A stretch of 64,000 nucleotides of DNA, taken from Calvatia gigantea. Taxonomy: Eukaryota > Basidiomycota > Agaricomycetes > Agaricales > Lycoperdaceae. The stretch is taken from NCBI GenBank assembly GCA_025093985.1, contig JACAAK010000004.1, positions 3,286,001 to 3,350,000 of the forward strand. The letters are read 5' to 3'. The translations under genes and the position numbers were made by a program. The notes beneath the pieces were generated by a model, which saw only the letters and a program-made list of their open reading frames with translations, was not told the origin of the DNA and did no database searches. The stretch's first letter is position 1, and every line of letters starts with the position of its first letter. Of this stretch, positions 1-11,188 are shown piece by piece.

Positions 1-958
1 CTGGTAGTCGGTTATACCCTCCGCATGGAATCTTCTAGTACATGCGTCGTACACAGTATGCTCCAATTATGCTACTGGTAGTTAGACCTCACCCATATAA
101 GGGTTTAGAGTGCACAGACCAGGGATATTAGTATATATACCCTATGTAGCATTGTAGTATGTATGCCTTTTGGCTACACCCTTTGGCGTAAGACACTATT
201 GTTGAGAGAACGAGTAGACATCCCAATATAAGTTCACACTACCTAAGCGTGTAGGCGTCAGCGGTGGAGGGTAGTCGTATTCATCCGGGAGACGGTCCAG
301 TAGGAGAGGCGCATGGTAGCGGACATAGTCCTGCTTATACCATCGTACTCAGAGAGTCTTGAGGAGAGGGGAAGCGATGCTTAGAGAAGCTAGCGTAGAG
401 GAAGGAAGACATAGTGTCTTACGCCAAGAGGCGTATCCAAAGGGATTACATACTATAATGCTACATAGGGTATATATACTAATATCCCTGGTCTGTGCAC
501 TCTAAACCCTTATACGGGTGAGGTCTAACTACCAGTAGCATAATGTGAGCATACTGTGCACGTCCGCATGTACTAGAAGGTTCCATGCGTAGTATCTACC
601 TGCTACTTACAGTGCGGTATCCTACGTGCGTAGTTCATAATAGTGTCCGTTATTATCGACCCTCTGAAGGTGAAATACTCGAACTCCGTTTCAGCTATAA
701 ATAGACTGAACCAACGTAGTGGTACGGAGCGAGATTCAACAACTATGTCTTTTCTACTTCTACGCTAGCTTCTTTAAGCATTGCTTCCCCTCTCCTCAAG
801 ACTCTCTGAGTACGCTGGTATAAGCAGGACTATGTCCGCTACTACACACCTCTCCTACTGGACTGTCTCCCGGATGAATATGACTACCCTCCACCGCTGA
901 CGCCTACATGCTTAGGTAGTGTGAACTTATATTGGGATGTCTACTCGTTCTCTCAACA
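1..958 (+). repeat. 5' LTR of the Copia element, interrupted by a solo LTR
   Basis: Bases 1-199 and 747-958 align continuously with 17406-17816 of the 3' LTR. The 742-746 copy of ACTAT is a target duplication made by the inserted solo LTR. The LTR ends in CTCTCAACA at 958 and is followed by GGTTATGGGCCCCG, a plausible but unassigned primer-binding region. About 134 bp of the LTR start lie outside the window. Differences from the 3' LTR are mainly at CpG sites. Confidence 0.88.
200..741 (-). mobile_element. Solo LTR of the same Copia family, reverse orientation
   Basis: The stretch is the reverse complement of a complete family LTR: it starts TGTTGAGAGAACGAG and ends GAGATTCAACA. Direct copies of ACTAT flank it at 195-199 and 742-746. 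The 3' LTR (17272-17816) has a single ACTAT at the same place and serves as the empty site. No internal element sequence remains, so it is a solo LTR left by LTR-LTR recombination. It inserted after the outer element. Confidence 0.92.
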
Positions 959-3900
959 GGTTATGGGCCCCGACCGCCGCTCACTCGGACCGCGTTAACA
1001 ACGCTGGTAAAGTTTGAGGAGGCTACAGTCGCTTTCAACCTGGGAGACAGTGGTACCTTTGGTCCACTTGATACCCTGTCTGACCCATGTTGTGAATGCA
1101 TGCACTACGCACAGCAGTCCTACATGATGCTGACACATTGTTACCCGTTCTTGGTTTTTGATCTGGCAAACCGTCATCTTCGGTCTGGTTCGACCGCTTT
1201 AGGTCCGCTTCCCATTCTGGGTTGCAGCAGAACTGTTCCGCTCTGGTTGCTCCACCTCTGTTCTGGTATTCTCTCTCTGATCGACGACGACACTTTGAGC
1301 TTTCTGGGATTCTCTTCAGATCCGCCTCAGTAATTTACTATATGATGTATCATTTACGCTGAGCATTACGCTCCACTTTGCTGGTCAATTAGCTGGTCTT
1401 AGTGACCACAATAAATACTGCAGTGTCAGGCAAATTATAAGCCTTGTGTTCTTGTGTTTCAAGTCGATTGGGCAAGTCCCACCTTGAGTTTAACAACACA
1501 CCACGAGCATATACCTGAGCTATTTGACCCACTTAAGCTGGCAGCTTTAAGCCGCTAAGGCCCGCTTAATCAAATAAAGCTGGGATATAGAAAATATCTT
1601 TGAGAAGTCCGCCGTTCGTTCCTTCGCTTCAACGCTTTACCCCTTCCACGTCTATTCGACTACCACTTTACTCTTTCTACGGATAGCTCATGCACTTTAA
1701 GCGCTTTATGCCAAGCTAAGGCAGTTGGCTGCCGCATTTGCAGCATTTGCAAAAATATCCAAAGAAGATAGCAAGGAGAAGAACGCTAATTGCGTCCTTG
1801 CAGCTGGGAAATAAGGGGAGAAGGATAATGAGCTGGTAATACCGCCATTATGTCGTTTCAGGAAATACTTCAGAATATAGCTTAAATATGCCGCTGGCTC
1901 GAGCGACTGCCGCCATATACTATTTCTCTTATAGAGGAGCTGCGTCGCTTTATATCGTGCCCTGCTTCTAGCATCAACGTTCCTTCACTTGTGTTAAGCG
2001 CATGTTCACGCGCCCAAGTTTGAAGACCTGTTTTAAGTCAGAGCATGGACGAGCACGTTAAAAATGCTTTGTCTGCCAACTACAGGATTAACTATGATTG
2101 CTTTAAGGAAGTTTGACTTTATGGAAGCCGCCGTCCACGATTAGGACTTGAGCGCACCATTTAGCAACTATAATTGAGAAAGAGGATGAGTGTAGCACCA
2201 CACAATGCAACACACTGACGAATTCCTTAAGAAATCCTTTAGACCGCTCTTTATGGAGCTTGGCGCCGGAGGAGTTCTTGCGTTGCCATCTTCGGATGTC
2301 GCTGACCTTGATACCAATGGAAGGATATACGGTAGTACTTTCGACTCCATACTCCTTGATAAATGCTGCAAATAATGGTGTGCCATGTGAGATGTAAGCG
2401 CTGGCTATAAATCCTTTTCTACGCAACAAGTGAGAAATCCTTACGGATTATATGAAGATGATAGTGGGAGCATGTCGCTCTATTCACTCGAGAAGAATAT
2501 CCCTTACAGGATCTCATGAATCGCATCATTACAAAGAAAGGAAATTATGACACGTCTAGGAATTAGCAGAATAGCTCCCAATGTATAACGGTTGAGCTTC
2601 AGCACTATGTCACCAGATTTAATTCTTAGACCTCGCCGCTTTACATTAGGCTTGAGGCAAGAAACTGGAATCCTACGGGAACGACAAGTATCTGAACTGC
2701 TTTCATATTCCAGCATTAGTCTATGACATTAGGGATAAAAGATTTGTAGCGCCACATTAGTATGTGGCCGATCTATATCGAGAAAATCTTACAACGTATG
2801 TCCTCGAGTGTAATGCTTTTGAGGCAATCGTTGAAGGTCACCACCTTTGCAATAAGTCATGCAGAGCTGTTTTCGTTCACCCAATCTCATCGTTGTACAT
2901 GAACTTGCAATTATAAGCAAGGAGATGAATGGTGGTTGAACATTACGCCTACTAGACTATATCGTTTGACATCATCGAACAGAACTTCCCACGATTATGC
3001 CTTTTCCACTCGTCTTTTACGACTTGTTGAAATGTTGCATTATTTCATTGCCACTCTGGATTATTCCACAAGGGAAATTGCATCAGTACCTTTATCCAGA
3101 ATTCTTTATACGAATATCCTCGTCCTTGAGCGTGATACTCGGACTTGATGGAATTACTAGTCATCAATTACGACGCTACTCTATGACCTCTTATCTCATG
3201 ATAATAGTTGTCCTCCTTCGAAAGAAGTTATGAGGCTCTAAGATTCATTAGAGAAACCTCTACAGTATAGCTGACAATGGCCAATGTCGCAACTGATTAT
3301 GGAGGAGAGTTTGTCTAAATGAGAGCAATAGCAAATATTCGTGGCATGAATAACCCACTTAAACCTCCTACTCCCAATGCTTTAGCAACGGTTGATGTAG
3401 AGAGACTGATCCACACTACACTTTGAGAGCCTAAAAGCTTTATGGCAACGGGAAAGTCTTACCCGTCTCAGTGATAGTTAGTGTTGACAAGAGCATAACG
3501 TGCCAGTCCAAGCGTTTATAGTGGAAGACACTTAATTGTGTAAATCAAGGGATAAACCATTAATTTGGTTCTGTACTGTGGGTTTGGCTTCGTGGCGCAT
3601 CAGTTAACATGATGACCGCCCAAACATGATCGCTTATTCAAGATGTAACATACCTCGATCATTTGATCAACGAGAACTTTCGAGTTCAAGCAGCACACAG
3701 AAAGGCTTAATGTTCTACGAACAATCCACATTTGGATGCCTTACTCAATGAGGGAATATACCCTTAAACGTCATGATTCAGCAACTGGATAGCAGTAAAA
3801 CCAGTTCATTTGCAAAGAAGAGAGCAAAACCTGCATGAAGCAAGAGATAGCAATTTCTTTATCTGCCATCTTTCGATGTCACAGGATATATTCCATTACA

Positions 3901-4885
3901 TTCCACGATCACCTCCTGATTCCTTTCCATTTCCATTCGAGAAATCTCCGCCCACCATATCCTATGTCTTACGCTGACATATTCGCCAATTTGATGCATA
4001 ATATGCGCATCCTTTACAGGATATCTACTGCTTTTGACACACCACACTTCTGTGTTGCCACTTATGTGGAACGACCGTTGTGGAGGAGTTATAGAATAAA
4101 ATGCTGGTTGATATGTATTGCACAATTGAACCTGACTAGGAAAGACCACACTGTTCATTATGCAGGTCACCTACAGGGAGACTATAATGGATTAGGCGTT
4201 CAATTTCAAAGAAGAACTCGTTTGGACTCACCGACTAGAGTTGAACAAAGCATAAGACTTGCTATGCATTCACACTAGCATCTACCAGAAAAGCGCAATA
4301 GCTTGGATAGATCATCCTAAAAATATGTGATGGTTATACCTCCACATGAGCTTTCGCCTCGCATAGCTTAACAAACTTGTGAGAAAATTCTTTTTATTTC
4401 TGGAATTGCATCGATAATGATCCGCCATCAACAATGCACATTGACATTTAAATCGAAAAATACTCGTCGCTGAGGGAGGAGTACAGTAAAACAAGTTCTT
4501 AATTGCTGGTGAATAACCACATACGATTAAAGCTTTCAATGGCTACACTTCGCCGGTCTGTCTTAATTGATGTGCGCCGCGGTGGTTCGTAACATGATAA
4601 ACACTCTCTAAGCCCTAAAAAGCGATATAATTGAGTAACATGTATTAGGAAACTTAACATGCTGAAAAGCATGAAGGAGAACAACGGATACAGTATTCTT
4701 ACTCCAAATCTGATGACAGCCTTATCCTGCACTTCACAGCAAAGGAACTTCACTAAGTTGAAGGCATCGCTTTTGTGATTCAATTCTCCAGTTATCCACG
4801 CATGTGAGAAATGCTTAGTGTTGATGACAAAACTGCTTTTGCAGACTGGATGAGAAGATACACTGGAATAATCTGAAAGGCTTCG
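959..4885 (+). pseudogene. Decayed interior of the Copia element (gag-pol remnants)
   Basis: No open frame of meaningful length survives. The clearest coding trace is the integrase. Bases 3291-3315 read TDYGGEFV, matching the TDNGGEF region of Copia integrases. Downstream, near 3350-3420, a frame reads PPTPNALATVDVERLIHTTL, matching the conserved stretch that ends in the catalytic glutamate of the integrase core. Both are on the plus strand. The first 370 bp (to 1333) hold an open frame with no recognised domain, probably leader sequence. I could not place reverse transcriptase or protease by eye. Confidence 0.6.
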
Positions 4886-4890
4886 GCTTA

Positions 4891-5515
4891 TGTTATGTGC
4901 GTTACCTTACTTCGCAACTGGGCCCGGATCGTCTCCACTCAGGGAGAGGTTCAACGCTATAGCCCAGGAGTATTTGACAAGTCTCAATGACTTCTGTGCA
5001 GGCTTTGGATCGCTCCCTCGAGTAGAAGCTCGCGCTTGCCTGAGAAGTCCGAGTTAAATGTCACTGCAGTCCCCAAGGTTGTTAGCCTTGTAGCAGACGA
5101 GCGAAGATAAGGAAGCTTGTTACTAGAATAACCTAAAGTAATACAAAGTACTACCTAAGGTTTATATACTAGCTACGAATAAGAGATGAGAGATTACGTA
5201 GTAAGTAGATATGAGTCAATGAGAACTACTACGGGTTAATTGGTAATCTAAGGAATCATAGGGATAGGTGAAATGAATAGAAGAACGAGTACGAGTCATA
5301 AGAAGATGGAGTCAGGTAAAGAGAAGTACAATGGTGGAAAAGATGAAGGTGAAACAGGAACATGACTCAGAATGAGTCATAAGAAGCGAAGGTAGAAGTA
5401 CATGTGATAAATAAATAAAGAACGGACCGGGGTATACAGGAAGAAGAATGGAAAGTCCGTACGGAAGGTTAATACGTTAATGCGGAGAGTCCGGGGGTGT
5501 GGTAAGTTCGTAACA
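4891..5515 (-). repeat. 3' LTR of the Gypsy element (in element sense)
   Basis: 625 bp, the same length as 13408-14032 and over 99.6 percent identical. It is flanked outside by GCTTA. The inner side at 5516 borders the end of the third ORF (TAA at 5548-5550), leaving about 30 bp for a polypurine tract. No strong purine run is visible there on the coding strand. Confidence 0.93.
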
Positions 5516-5547
5516 TTAGCCCGTCTCTAGGTAAATTACTCCGAAAT

Positions 5548-7365
5548 TTACGCAGATAGGACTGAGTAGTCCAAAGATACGCCGTCGTCGTAATATTCGT
5601 CGTCAAAGGCATCGCGGGGGTTTTCCAATACTTGTTCTTGGAATCATTGTTTCATATTCTCAACAGCTTGGACGTGGTCAACATATTTTGGGCAATCTTC
5701 TGGTTTGTGTTTCGGGTTGAGAGTTTCGCAGAGTCGGCAGAAGTATTGGGGGCAGGTCCAGCGGTAATGGCCAGGGCGGGTTTTTTGACAGATGGGACAA
5801 GTGGTATGGGCACAATCACTGGCCCAGTGACCTATGGCAGGGAGGTGAAGTTTGGCACATTTTTCACAAAAGGCCTTCGGGTCGAAGTTCGGGTTGTTCA
5901 TAGCTCGGGGTTGGGTTGGGGTTCTTCCTCGTCCTGAGTTAGGATCGAGGGGTTTTCGAATAGATTTCGGAGGCTTAGAAGTTGATCCAGTTGGCCCATT
6001 AAGTTGTGTATGGCCGTTTCGAATCGTTCGGGTGGGATTTGTCCGTCTGGATGGGAGAGATGTGGATGGGGAAGGTGCATGCGGTTTGGGGGAGGGTTCT
6101 CTTGTGGGGGAATCAGCTCGTTGGTGTGGTCTGACCTTAGAAGGGCCAGTTTGCTGGTTGGGTGGGATAGGCTTAACACTATGCTCGTTGAGGTAGCGGG
6201 CGTAAGCCTGAGGTAATCCAAGGCTTCATGATGCCTGGATAAATAGGGCCGCTCGATCGGTAGCGTGCTCATAATCCCGAGAAAGATGTTCGAGCTGTGA
6301 AATGGCGTCGCAGATAAAGCGCCAGTGATTTCGCTGATTGGCATTATGTAGATATTCGGTGCGGAAGCGAGTTCGATGGCCTCCCTTGAGGACCATCGTG
6401 CGGAGGGATCCCTCAGATGAGAAATCAGTTCTAGCCCATAGCTCCATGGGTGAAGGTCTATCGTTCGCAGAGGGGGGCTCGGGGGAGAAGCTACTTCTCC
6501 TGTCGGGGTCTCGGTCGGATGGGTTGGCTGCGATGTAACCCGTGGCCGAGTGTTCAGTGGGGTGTAGTTCGTCCCAGGCTGACCTGGGGGGTTTTGGATT
6601 GACGGTGGTGGCTGTGGGGGACTTTGGAGAGGGGCCGGCGGTGGAGGGGGGAATGTGTCATTGGTCGAGGACAGGAAATTCTGCCCTAACAGATTTCGGG
6701 ATCCCAGCTCGCTCCGAGGGGAGTGTTGGGGTGGGGTTGTCGGCCCAGATTGGGTAGACGTACTTTGGTTTTGGCGACCAGAGGAGTCGCTGTGGGGTTG
6801 ATTTCGTGTCGTAGGTGGCGGTATGGGGAGTGGTTCCGGCGACGACGTTGGAGAAAGAGACTGGCGGGTCTCTTGGCTCGGGGTTGTTGGGTGGATTTGA
6901 TACATTTGGCTGCTGGGAATGAAGTTGGGATACAGCAGAGCTGCTTCCCATTCTTGTTGGGTAGGTGAGTTTATCCCAGGGGGCACTGGGAGATGATTCG
7001 GTGGAGGGGGGAATGTAGACGCAATCTGGACCGACGAAGACGTCGACCCAGAATTGTTTGTTCTGGTCTGCGAATTGTTGGAGCTCGTCTTTGGTGAAGA
7101 CGGCATTCGGGAGGGTGATAATAGGCTTTTCGAGCAGTTTGTTAACTTGGACGGTGGGGAGAATTGGGGTTTCGTGGCCCACAGGTGTGACGGTGGGAGG
7201 GTAGGATATAGAAATATGAGGGGAGGAGGGGAGAGAATGGGCTTTTCTGACTGGGGAATTGTTTTTTGTAGAAAGGGAGGAGATGGAAGAGAGGGAAGGA
7301 GAGGGGGATGAGGCTACAATAGCTGCTTTCTTTCCCTTCTTGTAGTTTTTCTGGGTTGGTGCCAT
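5548..7365 (-). pseudogene. Third Gypsy ORF after pol: proline-rich protein with three zinc-knuckle-like units
   Basis: The frame opens with ATG at 7365 (MAPTQKNYKKGKK), 61 bp after the pol TAA, and runs to TAA at 5550-5548. It is crossed by TGA at 6660-6658, 6228-6226 and 5646-5644. The N-terminal part is basic, then rich in Ser and Pro. A middle section near 6440-6230 looks like folded protein (many aromatic and charged residues). The C-terminal part (5901-5644) has tandem Cys/His units: CPICQKTRPGHYRWTC and CRLCETLNPKHKPEDC, both C-X2-C-X6-H-X4-C, preceded by a looser unit beginning CEKC. It ends acidic. A second frame is open over 7106-5898; its C-terminal part also looks coding, so a frame switch near 6080-6010 is likely. 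There is no signal peptide or membrane segment, so it is not an envelope protein. Function unknown; nucleic-acid binding is an inference from the Cys/His units. Confidence 0.65.
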
Positions 7366-7426
7366 TGGTAGTTCGGTTTGTAGAAGTGCTGTTAAAGAAT
7401 GATGGAGAAGTTGAGTGAATCCTGGA

Positions 7427-10400
7427 TTATTTATATCTTTTAGGTGGGATGGGAATTAGGTGGTGTTCTCGTTGGTATTTTCGTAACATTTCTTGGGCAT
7501 GTGGTAAGAGTTGTGCTTCGTTTTCCCAAGAGTTTTCTTCGTGGCTGTAACCTTTCCACTTGATGTAGTATTCCCTTTGTTTATTCTTGGTTCTATGGTT
7601 CAAGATGCCTTCGATTTCGTATTCTTCTTCTCCTTCTATTATGTCAGGGAGAGGTGGTTGTGGGTTTGATCCATGGGTATTGTTTTCGGTGTATTCGGAG
7701 AGAAGGGTAGCGTAGAATACGTTGTGAATCTTCCATGTTTCAGGTAGTTTCAGTCGGTAGGAGAGCGGTGATAAGACTTCTTTGATAGTGAATGGTCCAA
7801 GGCGTTTTGGTGCGATCTTGTTTGATTTGAATGGGAGTTTCAGGTTTCTCCGTTCAAGCCACACTTTTTGTCCTAGGGCGAAGGGTTTGAATTTTGCTTT
7901 GATTCGTTGTTCCATGTGTTCCATAGCTAGTTTGTGGGCAGCAATTGCTTCTCTTCGTGCATGGTCTAAGAGTTCTATTCGTTCTTCAGTAGTGGTGAAG
8001 TTTGATTCCTCTAGAATAGTGGGTATTCCATGGGGTTTTGTTCTGTACATGAGTTCAAAAGGGGTTTGTTTCCGGTCTGAATGTGTTCGTGAATTGTGAG
8101 AGAATTCGAGGATTGGGAGTGCTTTAGACCAGGAGGAGGGATTTCCTGTACAGTAGATAGATAGGTACGCTACAATTTCCTGATTGAATCGTTCTGTTGT
8201 TCCATCCGATTGAGGGTAGTAGGCTGATGAGAATGATTGGGTGATTCCAAGTCATTTCATGAGAGCTTGACTGGAGTTTGCTCGGAATCTGGGGTCACGG
8301 TCGGAGATTATCTTGTCCGGTAGTCCGAATCTGGTGTAGACCTTGTCTATAATTATGTCGGCAATTCCTTTGGCGGTGATTTCCTTTGTACAAGGAGTGA
8401 GAATTACCCCCTTCGTAAGTCCATGGTCCACTATGGACAGAATTGAGTCGAATCCGTGGGATTTTGGTAAATCGGTCAGCAGATCCATAGCGATATGGGT
8501 GAATGGTCTAGTAGATATCGGCGGTGGTATCGGTTGCAATGAAGGGTGGGAAGGATTTCGGTTAATTTTGAATTGTTGGCATTTGCTGCATCCTTTAACA
8601 TAATTTCGTACGAAGGTACTCATTCCTGGCCAATATACTTCAGCTTTGGCGAGGCGATAAGTTTCTTGTTCTCCAGGGTGTCCGATCGAAGGGTGGTCGT
8701 GGTATTGTTGGATGACACGTCGGCGGAGTTCCATGTCTTCTGGGATGATGACCTTTCCTTCGAATGTCATAAGATGTCCATGTGGCCGGGGAATCATCCC
8801 GTATTTCGGATTTATTGCTTCTGGTGATTCTGATAGAAGTCGTTTCATGGCTTCCATGGTGATTTCGTCATATTTCGATGATTTTACGATGTCATCCTGT
8901 AATTTCTGATCAACCATGGAGATGAACAGTTCGTCTGGTAATACAGTGATTTCCCTGAGGAATACTTCCTCGGGTAAGACAATAACATTTTCATTGTCAT
9001 TGTCATCATCTGGGGTGTGATCTGGTCGACGTGAGAGGGCATCGGCAGCAGGTATTTTGGTTCCTGGGACATGTTCAATTGCGAAGTCGAAGTGTGAGAG
9101 GAAACCAAGCCATCGAGCTTGTCTTCTGGAGATATTTTGGGGTTTTCTTCAAAAGGTGAGGTTCTTGTGATCAGTTCGTATGGTTACGCGATGTTGGGCT
9201 CCTTCTAGGTAATGTCGCCATTCTTCTAGTGCCGTGATTATGGCAAGGAGTTCCCTGTCGTGTATTTCGTAGTTTCGTTGGGTAGGATTGAATGCTTTGG
9301 ATAGGAAAGCTACTGGGTGGTAGTTTCCATTCATGTCTTGCTGTGATAAGACTGCTCCTAAGGCATATTTTGAGGCATCGGTTTCGATAAAGAAGGGTTT
9401 TGTTTGGTCTGGCATCAGCAAAACGGGTTTCTTCATGAATTCGGATTTTAGTTGGCTGAAGGCTTCGTTTGCTTTGTGTTCCCATTCGAATTTCTTTGTT
9501 TTGGATAGAAGAGCATTAAGCGGTCGAGAGATGTCGGCATAGCGATGTATGAATTTTCGGTAGAAGTTACAGAATCCCATGAATTTTCTGACATCGCGGG
9601 TAGTGCGGGGTAAAGGCCATTCTTCTATTCCACAGAGTTTGGTGTTGTCCATTTCGATCTTGTCGGGGGAGATTATCATGCCGAGATATTCTAGATGGGT
9701 TTTATCAAATTCGCATTTTTCTAGCTTCAGGTATAGATCGTTGTCTTTCAAGATCTGAAGTGCTTCCAAAGTAAGGCGATCCATTTCTTCCTGAGTTTTT
9801 GCGTAGATGAGGATGTCGTCCATATAGATTATAATTCCTCCTTTATCTAGCATCTTTGCGAATATGGTGTCCATCATCTTTTGGAAGGTGGCTGGGGAGT
9901 TGCACATTCCAAAGAACATGACATTCAGTTTGTAAAGTCCGATTGGAGTTTTGAATGCGGCTTTCCATTGGTCTCCTTCTCGAATACGGATGTTGTTGTA
10001 TCCGAGTCGGACGTCCATTTTCGTGAATAGTTTTGCTCCTTGAAGTTTGTCCATAATTGTTGTTATCATAGGAATAGGGTACGCATTCTTCTTGGTATGT
10101 TTGTTTAGATAACGGTAATCTTGGCATGGTCGAAGTTTCCTGTCCTTCTTTCCTACGAAGAAGAAGGATGAGGCCATGGGAGATTCAGATTCTCGGATGT
10201 ATCCTTTTTGGAGGTTTTCGTTTATGAACTTCTTGAGTTCTTCGGTTTCAAGGGGTGATAAGGGGTACGTTTTCCCTAGTTCTGGTTTAAAGGTATCCAA
10301 GAGTTCGATTTTATGGTCGTATGGTCTGGGAGGGGGGAATCGTTCGGATTTCTTCGTGTCGAAGAGTGAAGCGAATTTCTTGTATTTCCTGGGTACCTTT

Positions 10401-11188
10401 GTATCGGTTTTTGGGGTTGATTTTTGTGCAAGACTTGTAGCTTGGGTGATCTTCGTATTGATTTCGAGTTCATGTGGGGTTTGAGTGATTTCGTAGAGCT
10501 CGTGTTCCAAATGGAATTCATCGAAATCAACGTTTTCCAAGTAGAGTTTGAGTTCATCGATAGAGAGTTCAGGTTCTTCCGAATGGATGATCGCTTCGAA
10601 GACTTTTACAGCAAGTGGGTCAAAGTCTTCATCTAGGTAGGTGTAACGTTCGGTATCATTCATTCCATGGATGTCTAAGGCGATTTCGTTGATAGTGGTA
10701 GGTCTGTTTGTGGATTTTATGATTAAGGGTATGATGTTGTCATTGTTTCGCCATTTGAACTCTTGAGTAGTCCAATTTATGTCTGGGTTCATTTGTTGTA
10801 GCCATGGGTATCCTAGGATTAGATCTTTGGATCCTATTCCTGAGACGTAGGCTTCGAATTGACATTGTTTTCCATCAATTAAGGCGTTCAATTCAACACT
10901 TTCATAGATTGATCCATTTTCATTGGAGGTTCCATCCGCATTGGATACTTTGATAGGATGTTTGATAGGGCGTGTTTGTAGTCCATAAGTGTTTATAAAG
11001 TTCGAGGAGATGAAGTTTCCTTGGGCTCCAGAGTCAATTAGAGCGGTGACTGGGATATTTCGTAAATGGTTCTGATTGAGTTTGATAGGGAGAAAGATTG
11101 ATGCTTTATTGTCCGAGGTAGAGAGTTTTATTAGATTGATTTGTGGGTCACCCAGCGATTCCTTTACAGGATCGGGTGACGCCTTCAA
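7427..11188 (-). pseudogene. pol: Gypsy pol polyprotein with two in-frame TGA codons
   Basis: One frame runs from 11188 to the TAA at 7429-7427, about 1,250 codons, interrupted only by TGA at 9151-9149 and 8254-8252. In order it shows an aspartic protease (DSGAQGNFIS), reverse transcriptase (YMDDILIY), RNase H (ETDASKYALGAVLSQ), an integrase zinc-binding domain (HPSIGH ... CSKCQ), the integrase core (MDLLTDLP, SDRDPRF, then the TTERFNQE region) and a C-terminal chromodomain (YYIKWKGYSHEENSWE). The first stop falls just after DHKNLTF in RNase H, the second just after QALMK in the integrase core. Both interrupt conserved blocks that continue in frame afterwards. There is no ATG at the start. 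Translation probably depends on a shift from gag. Confidence 0.88.

Noticed and set aside
5898..7106. 402-codon reverse frame as an independent gene
   Set aside because: Its N-terminal two thirds are a shadow of the third Gypsy ORF frame; only its C-terminal part looks coding, better explained by a frame switch within one gene.
5548..7365. Third Gypsy ORF as an envelope gene
   Set aside because: No signal peptide, no membrane segment, no glycoprotein features; it has zinc-knuckle-like units instead.
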